DNA of 64,000 nt from Perca fluviatilis (lineage: Eukaryota > Chordata > Actinopteri > Perciformes > Percidae), in assembly GCF_010015445.1 (NCBI RefSeq), contig NC_053121.1, positions 27,223,934 through 27,287,933 of the forward strand, read 5' to 3'. Each line of letters opens with the position of its first letter. Position 1 is the first letter of the stretch. Below the pieces are notes generated by a model, which was given only the letters and a program-made list of their open reading frames with translations, ran no database searches and had not been told where the DNA came from. A program made the position numbers and the translations under genes. This document shows, one piece after another, positions 10,776 through 25,100 of the stretch.

Positions 10776-11818
10776 AGAGTACAGTACTGTGGTCATGTAA
10801 AGCATTGCAAGCAGCTACAGTTGTACTAGAGTGACATTAGAGAACATATTATCATGACAAAAGTATTTTATAGAAATAACTTATAATACTGTTATCTGTT
10901 GCATTGATGTTTTGTAAGTTCTACTGTAAAACTTACTATTTCAACAACAACAAAAGTGCAGAATGGACAAACAAACATAAAAATATATTAAAACATTCTT
11001 CTACATCAACAAGATATAAGAATTTAATGAACAGTATTTTGAAAAATGAAAAACAAAGAAACAAAATGCAAACAATAAGTCTTCATCTTCTTTAGTCTTT
11101 TCAGGCTCCAACATGAACACAGTTTTTTGCTTATCATACAGCAATGTTAATGCAGAAACGTCTCTTTTTATAGTATTCACATTGCAGTGCAGCAAAGTAA
11201 TGACATGTTACTATTTTTTGTAGCATTTCTTAAATTCTATTTGAAAACATGTAATTATATACCTCAAGTTAACCTTTTGTGCACTTGACAATTCATAAAA
11301 CAGTTTGAGATGAAAACCTTGTGACAAAATGTCGTTTTTGCACTTCAACAGCTGTATTTTTAAGGTAACTTGAGCTAACATCATATTTTGCCAGAGTACC
11401 TACTTCAATTTGTTTTCTCTAGCTTGTATTTTATTTTATGCATGTGTGAAAGCAATGAGTTACAAGAGCTGACTACCTTAAATTATTCTAGAAAGCGCAT
11501 TTAAAATAATCATTTGGCTTTGATTGAAGCATTTTCTCATAGTAATTTATTTATTGTTTTCTTTTTGTGCCAAATTGGGATAGTAACCAGCATGCATGTT
11601 GGGTAATCTGTGTGTCTACATCAACAAGGCAGTATTAGCAGTGAGAAGACCTGGATGATTGTGAGATCAGATTTCATGGAGCATTTGTTTGACTGTAACT
11701 GTCTCTAGAACAGTGATTCCCAATTTTTTATAATAACCCTGTGTTTTGCACCCACTCTTAAGGAAACAGCATTCTGGAGGATTGTACGTCATATGCATTA
11801 CACACACTAGCACTGTCG

Positions 11819-12286
11819 TCACTTGTGTCTGTTGCGAACTTGAAGCAGCGTGGGTGTCTGCTCCATTATCCGCAGTAAAAGATTATCAATGTAGTCCTCC
11901 AGGTCTCGAACCTGTAACTTCACCTTTTTCAGTTCAGCCTCACATTTTTGCAGCTGCGCCGCCTGCCGCTCAGAGGTCACCTCCTGCTTCTGCATGTCCA
12001 TCTCCTGCTGCAGCAGCAGGGAGATCAGCTCCATGTTGGTCAGGTGCTGGTACTGGGCCGAGTTGTCCACTGTCACCTCCTACAGAGGGAACAGGAGCAG
12101 AATAGATGTATGTGTGTGAATCTAGCTGGTAAATGCCACAATTAAAGGAATAATTCCACATTTAGGGAAATGTGTGTGTATTTTAGTTTGTAAATTTTCG
12201 TAGTATTTATATATAGTATTATTTCCTTTTATAAAACTCAGTAAAGTGTCTTTGAGTGTTGCAAAAAGCGCTATATAAATAAATGC

Positions 12287-12317
<31 letters not shown>

Positions 12318-13115
12318 GCATATTCACTGTCTTGCATTGAGTTGAGTTAGATGAGAAGACTGATACCACTCTTATATCTGTCCATTCAATATTAATATGG
12401 GGGCTACAGACAGTTAGCTTAGCTTATTTTAGCATAAACATGGAGGCAGGGGGAAACCTGACTCAATCCAATTTTTACAGTTGGAAACAGGCAGGAAAGC
12501 TGTTTCCCTCCCATTTCCAGGCTTTATGCTAAGCTAAACTAACTCGCTCTTGGCTGTGGCTTCAAATTGATCAAACAGACATGAGAGTGGTATCAATCCT
12601 CTCAAGTAACTCCTGGCAAGAAAGCAAATAAGCATATTTCTCAAAATATCAAACTATTCCTTTAAATGAGAAACTCTGGTTAAAATGACTGGCTTATTAT
12701 GATATTAAATGGATATTAAATAGCTTACTATGGTGTGTCGTGGGGTGAAAAAATAAAGTAAGTCACAGAGCAGCCATACAATGAAGTCATCTATTCTCCT
12801 GCAGTGCATTTATTAACACAGAGTGCACTGCTGGTGTTATTAAATGCTCATGGAAGCATTAAATAGTCTGTGGCTCTAATGGCTTTTTGTAATTCGGTAT
12901 GACATGTTAATAACTTTATTCTTCTGCTGTTTGCACATGAGACTCACACAGCGTTATGGGTACTAATTTACTGGGATTTTTAAAATCCTGATTGCAGTTG
13001 TTGATAGGTGACATAATGAATGGTAAATGCAGTCTGCACACCAGCTCAAACCCCAAAAAAAAACATGTAGAAACACACTTTTGATATCTTAAGAAGTTAT
13101 AATAATAATAATAAT

Positions 13116-13183
<68 letters not shown>

Positions 13184-16100
13184 GAAGGGTACTCAGAGAG
13201 TACAGACCTCCACCAAGGCATGTCCTATCTCACAATGCATTGTGAATTTTACCAGCCGGGAACTCTTTTTTTTTTCGATCATCATGACACCACATGAATA
13301 CAGCACAAATACCCTGTCTCGCAATGTCAACGAAAAAAAATAAATTTGTGTATCTGCCCCGTGATTCGGATCCGCTCAAAAATGTAATGGGTTCCTTCTT
13401 GGCCCATGCTACACCCTTCCACCAGGTTTCATTAAAATCTGGCGAGTAGATTTTCTGTAATCCTGCAAACAAACCAACAAACAAACGGACAAACCAAACC
13501 AAAAACATAACCTCCTTGGCGGAAGTAAGAACTCTACACTTATGTTCATTGTCCAGTTAGACTGATTGTGGCATGACCTGCTATTATGTAATTTACCCTT
13601 AGAAGCATCAGAATCACCTTATTCTTTGACATACTGTTACAGAAACGGTCCAAAGTATTATAGAGGAAGATTAGAAATATAATTTTAGGACCTGAAAACT
13701 CTTATCTGGGCCAAAGAATTAATGTGACCAGCATTTCTCTCCCCAGTGTTGAAAGTAACCTCAGCCTAAATGGGAGCTAGTAGGTTGCAGCTGCACACTT
13801 TCATGCCTGATTTTTTTATATCCTGAGTCATTTACTTGGCAGTAATAATAAAATATCACAAAAAACCTATTTCTTATATGTATTTTATTTTAGCTGTGTT
13901 AGTAAAAGTTAGTTTTTAAGATAAGGAAACCCACAATGTTTCTGTAAAGGGTAAAAGATTGTCCTCTTGTTGAGCTACATATGTAAATATTCTTTGTATA
14001 CTGTATATGGAAGGTTATAAAGGGATCATTAAGAGTTGTGTTATGTTATGTTATGTTATGTTATGTGCAGTACCGGACTCCTCTCAACCTGGTGGGCAGT
14101 GCGTCCAGGGTTGATAGTAGACTTCAGCTTCTCCAGAACCGAACGAGCCTCCTTCTTCTCTGATTGGCTGGAGGTCAGCGGCCTTACTGGGTGAGGTCTG
14201 CAAAGTAAAGAGGTCAGCACGAGTATTTCAACACAGTATGTTCACTATAAGTGCTTAGCAGTCACTTCATATAACTAATCTTGTACGGTCAAAAAAAAGC
14301 TACAGTAGTTACTGTATTTTAGTTCAGTCAGCAGTTAAAACTGAACATCACACAAACTTCAAAGCAGATCAGAAAATCTGATGGAATCTGGGAAGAAACA
14401 GTAAGCAATTTAGATGATAAATGTGTCTACTGGTCTTTGAGCATTAAAAACTGCAGTCAACAAGAAATGTTCTAAAATGCAAGTGCCGTGACTCGCTCGT
14501 TACTGGAGGATGAAATCATCTTGGGAGACAGGGTTGACTTATACTGTACTGTACAACAACAAAAAAAACAGCAGCAAGGAAATGTTTAGAAACAGAAATC
14601 AGAATACAAGCTAGAATTAAAGCTACTTTGTGACTAGCAGAAAGAAGAGCCGGGTTTCTGAGACAACACTTTCATGTTTTCTCTTGTTGCTTTTATCATT
14701 GAATAAAGGGGTATAATTAAATGGCTGAGTAGCTATGACTCTATGGTCCTTTGCCTGTTTGTTTCTAAGCCAACAAACAAGATCAAATCTATTCATTTGA
14801 TTCTAAATATGATGTTTTCTCTCCTGTCCTATCCGCTGTAAAACATATATAAACAAAAAGATGGTGCACATCTAACAAAGTACATGCATTATTTGTTTTC
14901 AGAGACTGAATCCAGGTGTGCCACTAGAAATGTCCCCTGAACATCAGTGACACAACAAATATCCATTATTCCTGGCATGTCCAGTCTAACGCTGTGTCAT
15001 CTTATGCTTTCACCCTCTTTACCCCCAAGTGGCGCTTCTGACTAAGTCGTCTACTATATACATCATATGTCCAATGTTGTCAATTTCATTGCCTATGAAA
15101 CTACAGTTATACTGACTTAGCTATAACCTGTCAACAACAAGATGCTCTGAAAAAAACATCCGTACAGCAGAAATGACAGTTGGCTTTCACTTAGTACTTC
15201 AAGATATCTGGACATCTGGTGGTCAAAGTAGCAGCAGAAGTAGCTAAATTTAGGCAGACAAAAGCGAAGAAAAACAACAAATGTACAATAGCCAACAAGA
15301 AACTGAATAATGGGATGAATAACATAAATGTGAAGCAAAGCCAAGAACAATGCAACAGGTATCATCCAACCACTTTGGATGAAAAAAAGAACTTATGAAG
15401 GCATAAATGCATTTAACATCAAACAAGCCAGGCCAATGAGAAAAACAAAGCAACCAGAGCAACCAAATAAAAACCATTTAGTGTTTTGTGGTGTATGTGG
15501 AAATCTACAGCTTGTTACTACAGCTTGTAAAAACCTACATATGTCATATCCTAGTGTGAGGATTCTCACCTGCTCTCCTGACGGGGCAGGTTGCTAGCTG
15601 GCTGAGTCTCCTCAGGCAAAAGTGAGTGCCGTGCATCGACCAGGGGCTGGTCAGTGGTGGAGGTGGTAGAGTAGGAGGAGGTGTAGGGGGCCACAGCCAG
15701 AGTAGTGCTGACTCCAGCACTGGGCCCCATGCTTGAGAGATGTATGGAGGGGCAACAGACAGGGGTAGTGTGGAGCATAGCCTGTGCACCGGCTGACGGG
15801 GAGAGTGTACTAGGGATGGGGGGAGAGGAGGGTTCTTGCAAAGATTGCCCAATCTTTGACTTTGAAGGGGATCTTGAGTTTGGTGCTACTTTAGCGTGAA
15901 GGTCTTCAAAACTGATATCAGAGGATTTTCCTGTTCCTGTGTTCTCTTGTGAAGATATTTGTGATGTTGTAGTAGACTCGTTGTGATGTGTGGTACTATC
16001 TACTAATGGCAGTAAGGAAGAGAGAGCTGATTGAGAGGGCTGATATGACAACGGTCCCTCACGGACTTCTGAAATATTTTGAACGAGGGACAAGAACTGT

Positions 16101-19100
16101 TCAAAATCTCTGTCTCCACTTTTGCTTTGGTTACTTGGGCTGCCGCTGCTGTTCTGTCGTGACACTCCTTTTGGTCTAAAACGAGCACTTACAACACCAG
16201 TAAAGGGCTCCTTCTGGTTAAGTGTGCCTGTTTTAGCTTGTGGGTTTCCGTTATCATCAAAGTCCTTTTTTGTCTTTTTAAAATCCTCCACACTTTTTGA
16301 TATTACTTCTCTGGATTCAGTTTCAAAATCGGCTGCATTAGACGTTTGATTTTGTGACGACAAAGCAGCGATCTCTTTGCTGTTCATTCTGGAGTTACCA
16401 TGTGGTGCCACGTTATTTAATTCACATTGACAACCGTGGCAATTGTCTTGGCAAACTGGAGAGATTTTGTACAGTTTGTTAGATGATGCAGTTATTTCAA
16501 ATGAAGAGTTCATCTCAGGTATGTAGGTGTCCTTTAAAGTAAACATATCCTCAGGTGTGCTCACTGTCTCTAGATGGTAAGCCGCTATCTGTAAAGCTTC
16601 TGGCGGTTGTGGAAAAGTCCCACTCTCGATGCCTTTGAGAGCATCAACTACCTCTGACTGAGAAGAGCCATCAGAATCAATGAAACCAAAATCTGAATTA
16701 TTCACATTCATGTTTAGATCTCCTGAGTTTAGTGAGAAAGACACATTATTGTTGATACATGTGGTTTGAGGTGGAATAGACTCCATCTCCTCTGCTGGAG
16801 TGGTTGTGATGTCTAGTAACTTTGCATCTGGCTCTGAGGGAGTAGTAGATGACATGTTCAAAAGAGTTGCAACAGATCTCTCACTGTCAAGAAGTATTTT
16901 AGGTCCTGAGTTTACAGATGTTATCTTTTTTCCAGAAGTTTCTTCAGCGCTCAACGATAAACAATTTACTTTGGGTTGTCCGTAGTTTCCTCTGCACACG
17001 CGTCCATACAAGTCTTGTTCAAACAACATCCCTCCCCAGCGGTCGGTTTCATCTTCCAAAGGTTCATATTTAAACTTTTTGAGCTTTTCTTCGGACATGA
17101 ATCCTGACGAAGTCATATTGGTGTATGGCTGAGAGGGAACGCTGAGGGAGTCGGAAGTCTCGCTGCTGGTGTGAGGGTCTGGAGAGATACTGTTTCTTTT
17201 GCATTCTCCTTCTCTTCCGCGTTGCAGCGAGGCCACGCCAGTCTGTGAGAGGAGGTAGGCTTCTTTATGGACGGCCAGCTCTTGACCTCTGTGCAACCAG
17301 CCGTCAGAGTAAATCTCATTCACTGACGTTCTTAAAGGTCTCCTTGGAGGCAAAGGTGGAGGCTCCTCTTCACATGTTTGCAGCTCTTGTGCATGATTAT
17401 TGGTGTTGTTATTAACTGGAAGATAACTGTGTCTATGAGATGAGATAGGACTGGTTCTCAGCTGTTTCTGCGGAAGACTCCCTTTAGGTGAGTTGAGCCT
17501 GCTGGAGGCAAAGGCATCAAACGAGTCATCCCATTCTCCTGCACTCTCTGACATGCAGCGAGGGGCGGAGGGGTTAACTGTGGCTGCTCTGGGTAGTAAT
17601 GCAGGGAGAGATGTCTGCCTAGCTACTGACCTGGGGCGCTCCCGCTTTATGTAAGCCATATTTGTAGCTTTAACATCATGAGCAGGGCTGGGTGTGCAGG
17701 GCTGGGAGGGCAGAGTAGTGTAATGAAAGGGGGATGAGCCAGATGAGGAGCAAGGCGCAAAAGGAGGGGACCTCTGTGACTCTTCTGCCAAGAGATCCTC
17801 AAAAAAGGGATTGCGCTGCATACGTGAGGGGAAAGGGTTGGAGGGGGAAATTGGGGTTGAGGAGGTAGAGGGAGAGGGGGTGAAGGGATTGGTGTGATTG
17901 CAGTGATCAGGTGAGACATAACCAGAGGGAGAGGTAGAGGGAGAGGAGCACTCAGGGGGTACAGGGGAGCGAGGAGGGAGGGGAGGGGGTACGTCTGAGC
18001 TGCTTTCTACCTTAGGAGAAACTTCCAGCCTGTAGAGGAAAATAGGGCACAATAGTCCTCTTAGTTAATGATGTGCCACGTTACCAAACGGGGAACATCT
18101 TTCTTATACAAACAGAAAAGACAACCAAAATACTAACTGACATTTCTGTTAACTAGAAAAGTCCACTAACATCAGTAGATGTCAAACGGGCCAAATGAAA
18201 GAATTATGAAAACAGTAACTTAATCCAAAAAAAAAGCAAAGCACATTTGCAAAATGATCAAGCAAAAATAAAAATGCATTGTAGCCATTCAAGACTATCT
18301 GGACTGGCAGCTTTTCTGCAGGGTGAGCTCATATCAACATGGAATGATTTTCTTTGCATCCTTCTGCAAGAGCATTTTGTGATGTGGCATCTTTGATAGA
18401 GAAACACACGTTGATAAAGATAATGGAAATGCTTGAGTGCTATTTGTGGGAGAAAGAATTTAGTATGATATGATGACACAGCATGGTCGCAAAATGGAGT
18501 AAACTATGAACTACATCTATTCCATTTTCAAATGAGCATGGAGCAGAGCAAACACTGAACTCAGGACACCCAGCTGAAACACGCCTCCCATGTGCCTGTT
18601 GCTGTTCCTGGATAGAAAGTGGATTCATCAAACACTGTGGAGCCCAGAAAAAAACCTGAAAATGACCCTCACTCACCTTGGCTTGTTCTGGGAATCACTG
18701 GAGCCAAACCAGCCTCTGAGCCTCCCCTCAGATGCCAAACCAGCCTGGTTCAGGTCTGACTTAGCTGGCAGAGAGTCACTTCTCCCTCCAGAGAATAACG
18801 TCTTTCTCAGCTTCCTCCCTATGTCGGGTGAAAGAGCAGCAGAGGAGGCGACCGGCATCTCTGCCTGTACAGGGCGACCCCCCATCTGAGCTTGCTGGAT
18901 TGGGGGAGACGATGCCCGAGCTTCCTTTTCTTCCTCCTTCTCGTCTTTCTTCATCCTGTCAAAGGACCAGCGCTGGCCCTCGGCAAAGGAACCTTTGTCC
19001 TCACTTCTCTTGGTGAGATTCTGCAGGGAACGAGAGAGCGGGGAGCACCTCTCCAGCAGGTCCAGCTTGGGCTGGTGGGCTCCTGAGGTCTTTGGAGTCG

Positions 19101-22100
19101 ATGGCTCGGAGTCATAGACGTGGCTGCCATTTATACACAGGGAAGACTTGGACTGAGTCATGGTCTGACCCTTCAGAGACTCCACTGCAGGATTTGATCG
19201 AGGGAAGGCTGTCGTGATCTTACTGGCTTCATCGCTGAAGGCTCTCTTGTGTGTGAGAACCTTTGTCGTGTGCTGGCTGGTGAGCACTGATGGAGGGAAG
19301 GAAGAACTGGGTTATTAAAAGCCTATAGCTTATATTTTTATCTAAACATAAGTAAATCTGAGCTCCATAGAAGTTTAAGGCTACATTTACATTGCTACGT
19401 TTTGGTTTAAAATTTAAAATCTTTTGTTACATTTACACCTCGCATTCACACTGCTCTGGCGTTTCAGAGCCGCTAAACCGGAGAAATTTGAAAACACTTC
19501 TGACCCCATTTCGATTTGGAATTTCCAGGGGTTGTGTTGCAGTTTAAACGGCCGCAAACGGAGATCTATGGCAAAACCAACACTGACGCCAATGTTATGC
19601 CACATTACCATGGTAACTACCATTAACAGGTGCAGTATACATGCTGCCTCCTGTTTACCCTGGATCGCGTATTGCCCAGTATACAGAATGTTGATGAGAT
19701 ATGCGGTTTTGGGCGCGTTAGTTTAAACGGAGATTAGTTCTTCTACTGGAGCTCAAAACACTTGCGTGCATGGAGATTGCTTTTGGCTAAAAACTGTTGC
19801 CTAACTGACATATTGTTACGTCCACCATTTTTGTCTGAAGCTAATGTGTTGCTAATACAACATTCTAAGTAGCTTAGTAGACTGTTAAATAAAATATTTT
19901 ACTCTTTTTTACTTTTACTTGTGTGGACTCTACATCTTAACTACATTAAGTACTGTGTTGTACTTCATATGGAGACTGAGGGCCAAATATACGTACATTT
20001 GCGAATGTAGCGTTATCAGCGCCATGGCCAACCCGCAGAAAGCGCACACTGTAATACTTCAGCTTACGTCATATTTACCAAACCTGCAGTTCATCAATCA
20101 GCGCCTTTCTCCGCCCACTACACCGTAAATTGCACTGTACCAAAGCGTTAAGTACTTGTGCTATGATACGGCTGAGTGCAAATTGCGATATTCCCACAGC
20201 TGATGCTATGACTGTTTGAAATGATCCTGATGCCAAACACCTGCTGGAATGGAATGTGAACGCTGAGTCGGAGATTCTATGTCATCTTTGATTTCTTCCA
20301 GTAACTGTAATATTGCATGGCTGCTTAATCTGTAACGCTTAATGATTGTGTGTGTTCACTCAACTGAAAAAGTGTGAGCCTTGTGGCAAAAATCTTTTCA
20401 GCTCGTCTCCTTGACCTATGTCTTCGTCTTGCTCGGATTACTGCTGCCATTTCACCAGGAGGCTAATGCGAGGAAACCCACTTCCAGGTTTAGAATTTTC
20501 CCCGCAAAATAGAGGCGCGCTTTCACAGCCGTTTTTTATACATCCCGCGGAATACATAATTAGGCGCACTTTACGCTTCCCCTCCCATCTCTTTATGGGA
20601 AACTCCCACTTTCCCCTTCACCCTCCCATGAATGCATATGCATGACACAGAAAAGCGGAATTTGCCATTTTCAGTTCCCGCGACAGGCAGTCTGCGCTTT
20701 TAACTTTTTACCTTTTTACCGCGGCCTGTTTGTACATACCTCGCCATGCTTTTACGCGCACGTTGCTTAACAAATACGCCTTTAGTGGGCGCAAAAGCGT
20801 TAGTACATCTGGCCCTTAATGTTGATCTTTCTCTGGTGATGCTTTATTGGAAGTGTGTTTAGGTTGCTGCTCCTTCTCTATTACGAGGTAATATACTTGT
20901 TTGCTGCCGTATGGTTTGGAAAATTTAGAAACAGTGTCGCTATTACATAGTTTGCCCACCAGTTGGCACTTACAAGTTTATAAAGTCCCACACTGTCACA
21001 ATTCTGCAATATCCAAATTCAAGGGATCCTTATAAAGAATTTTAAGTTATTTGTATGTGTGATTATGTTAAAAAAAAAATTATAAGCCTATATTTGGTTA
21101 GAATGCTTTTAAATCTCAAACACTGATATTTGTATCAGCCTCACCATCGAGCATAGGTTGAACTCTTACTTGTGGTAGGTACAGAGGGAGTGATAACTAT
21201 TTATTGGGCTTTTCCAGGTAGAGGCGGTAAGCCACCCAGATCCTAGTCTATATCCACGACGTTCCACTTCCGGGATTGCTCTCGTTCTGCCGGAAATTCC
21301 ATTCTTTTCGGATGTCCGTTTTCGGATGTCCGTTACATTCCGCTCCCTTTGTGTTGTAATTTTAAACTCTGGTGGATATATGAGAACTATGGTTAACTGC
21401 TTCTCAGATCTCTGCAGGGTAAATCCAGACTGCTAGCTAGACTATCTGTCCAATCTGAGTTTTCTGTTGCACGACTAAAACAACCTTTGAACATACACAT
21501 GTTCCACCAAAACAAGTTCTTTCCCGAGGCTATTTTGCAGCGGCACCGTGGCTCCGCTCAGCGCTTCGCACCGCCCAAGACGATTGTGATTGGTTTTAAG
21601 AAATGCCAATAAACCAGAGCACGTTTTTCTCCCATCCCAGAATGCTGTGTGGACTAGACCACACAGCATGCCAGACCCTCCTCCACAGTGCTGTGGAGGA
21701 AGGTCTGGCAATGCGAGACTACCCAGATCCTGACTTGTCCTATTTCCCAGAGAGTTGGCCCGCTTCTGCTTTAAAACACAGTGGGAATGTGATTTATTAT
21801 CAGGCAATATGAAAACAGTCACCAGCCTTCATGTCATGCACATATGAATTACTTCAAAGCCTACCTTTTTTAGCTAAATCTGTCTCTCCGTAATGGGTGT
21901 CCACTCTCACTTTGCTAGTGTAGATGGGAGAGCTGGGAGGGTCTGACATCAGATCCAGGCTGGGGGGAGGGCCGGGGTTATCACTGGCCATGGAAGACAC
22001 ACTACTCTCTGAAGCCAGCGATGAGCATGACCTGGTGTCAGACGACTTGCGCAGCCTCCCTTTAAAAAAATCTTTCATCTTGTTCCTCTTCTCCTCTGCT

Positions 22101-25100
22101 ATCTCCACATCTCCTCGTGACTCTGCCAATCCTCCGTCCCCCTGCTCTCCAAACGGCTGTCCCAGGTTTCCGGACAGGGCGGCAAAGCGGCCTGGCACAA
22201 TGGCTGAGGAGGACTCCACGTCCCCCCTCTTCCTCCCCGTGACGCGATCCTTGAGCTTGCCAAAAGCAGAGCGAGGTTTGTCCTTTATGGTGAGGTCGAA
22301 CATGCTGGCTGTCATGTTGTTGCGAGTGAACTGGACTGTTACTTGAAGTTCACCACGTTCCTTTTCCTTTCTACCCGCCTTAGAGTTGAGCTTGAACCAT
22401 CTGTAGCCACAAAAGAAAAGGAACAGTCAACATCCACACTGTGACAGTCACTCTCATATCACTGCTTTAAATAAATACATTACTTTAGCAGGATATCTGA
22501 AGTGTGATGCTATCTGTTTAAAGCTAAAATCAGAGGGCATGTGTAATCGGGCCTTTCCCCTGCAGCAACAAAAACATTGATTTCCTTTTGGCAATGCTTT
22601 CCACATATTACATAATCTGGAAATACTGCTCGGGGGACTGTACTCATAATCTTTGACAACAAACAGTTTTTTTAAGCCTCATAGAAGGAAATCACACTTC
22701 TAATTCCTCAAGGTCTATCTACCGATGTGTATGTGCAACGTCAGACAAGACTGTATGAAGATTCAACCAATAAAATCTGTATGAAGATTCAACCAATGGA
22801 ATCCTCCCTCTGCTACTGCCTCCTCAACCCTCTGAGTTGACCAGAGAAAGTGTTGTAGAGCCAAAACTAACAGCAGGAATTCAGTGCGAGTTTCACTGAG
22901 CGTAGAGAGGGCGTATAGCCCACAATTAAATCCAGATGCGTTGTATTGCTTTAGTGGAGATGTTTTACATATTACTGGGGAGTCTTGTTGCGTCACCTGT
23001 GGCACAACTGAGGTATTCAAGTACTCACAATCAGGCAAACTAAAGAAGATTCAAACCTATTTCAAGATACACTACAAAAGTAAAAAGAACTTACTCTTAC
23101 AGTATGTAAACTGAATTCACATTCTTACTTTGGGGGAACCTAAACCAAACAGTACAGACAAAGTTACACATTTTCAGTCATGGTTCATTATCACGGACAC
23201 ACCTTGCATGACCAAAAAACTTCCAAAATATTTCCACTTCCCTGCAATTTTCAAAACACAAAGTGATGAACAACCTGTCACTCCTCCTCACATCCTTGTG
23301 CTATTTATATCAGTTCCTTGATACCAAGTTCACCAGTCTCACTTTGGCAGGTCTACATTTCCAAAGCCATTGCCAGATAAAGTAACATTGTGGAATACCA
23401 ATTACTGGTTACTGTATTTAAAGCAAGTACTGAAGAAGGCTTCAGTGCCCTATTAGCCAAAAAATATAACAGATGATTTATTCTCTGTTCTCACAGCCAT
23501 TTTCTCAAAATGTACTGAACTTCAGTAGCACTTGCATACACCAAATTGTCCAGTTTCATTCCTATCTATCTCCTGAGGGTTTTTACAGAGGGGTACTTTG
23601 TTCATATATCATTCATAGCCTGATTTATATAACAGTTTATTCCTAAGAACACTGCAAAAATGTATAATAAGAGATATCCAAAATTCCCTCTGTAACAAGA
23701 ATTTTGAACCTGGCTTTACACAATGATTTCTGTTCTGGAAATGTAGGCTATGCAAATGAGTGCATATTTAATAAGATATGCATAATTTGCATATTTAAAC
23801 TTAACATTTCAGAAAACTTGCAATACAAAAACAATTGCCTTAATGTAATTAATCAACTGGGGAAGTTTCATGGTGATATACATATATTAGTTAAACCTTT
23901 TTACCTATTCACTTGAATTGATGTAGCCTACATTATTGCATCACTAATTATAATTCAGTGATGTAATATGTATGATTCTGAAATAGGCCATTCTGCATAA
24001 TGAGTACTTCTGACATATATTTTGATGCTAACACTTGTGTACTTATACTGAAGTAAGATTTTGAATGCAGGATTGTAACTTGTAACAGAGTACTGCTACT
24101 TTTGGTAAAACATCTTATTTCATCTTATTATTATAGTGGTGGAGTTCTTATTCCACCACTGTCTGTCTGTCCCAGTCTGACATAAAAACACAACATCACT
24201 TCTATCTTCTGTGTGAACAGTCAACTACATCATGTAGTGCATTGTGCATAAAGATGGAGTCCTTCTGGCTACAAACACTATTTGTTCCACAGTGGAAAAT
24301 GCATCTCTCGTTGATTTGCAGTGCATTGTGGGAACTGCTTCTGGAGTACAGTATAAGCCTAAAGGGCCAGCATTTAATGAGCTTGTATGCATTTAGCGTT
24401 CAAGCTAGCAGTTTTCTGTGTCATCCTGCAAAACACTACCACATCAGATTTCATTGTTTAACTGTCGTGCTCTCTCTTATCAGCTGCTGTGTTGTGAGAT
24501 TTTGGAAGAAGGTGGTTGATCATCACTATGAGAAGATCAGCAAAGCAGGAGAGAGGAGAAAACTACCCCCAATATTGGCTACTAAATGAATTACATCATT
24601 TGAATGAAGAACTATATTAAAGCTGCATATCATTCTCCTGTATTGTTTACTAAATAACCTAAGAATATCCTTGGTGATAGAATGTAATGTTATTTATTTA
24701 AGTACAGTACTTAAGTACAATTTTGAGGTACTTGTACTTTACTTGAGTATTTCCATTTTATGTTACTTTATACATCTACATTTTGGAAGATAATATTGTA
24801 CTCTTTTACTCCACTACATTCATATGACAGCTTTAGTTCATTTGCAGGTTTTAGAATATTTATACAAACTCAACTAATAAATTATGATGTATTATTATAG
24901 ATTAAACTACTCTGCAGTAGGCCTGTATAAAGTACTTGAAATGAACCCCACCTTTACCAGCTGCAACATTAGTGATGCCTACACATTAATGCATCACTAA
25001 TTACATCCATATTATATAATAGGCTATATATTATTTTGAAAGGTGCCATTCTGCATAATTATAGCCTACTTTGACTTTTGGTAGCCTACTTTAAGTAGGC

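Noticed and set aside
13230..13508. 92-codon minus-strand frame
   Set aside because: Lies wholly within the interspersed repeat at 13180-13526.
15544..15852. Proline-rich frame antisense or shifted to rab11fip5 exon 4
   Set aside because: Shadow of the real 820-codon exon on the same strand in another frame.
24242..24589. 115-codon plus-strand frame in rab11fip5 intron 1
   Set aside because: No recognisable motif, no splice partners and flanked by interspersed repeats; most likely chance.
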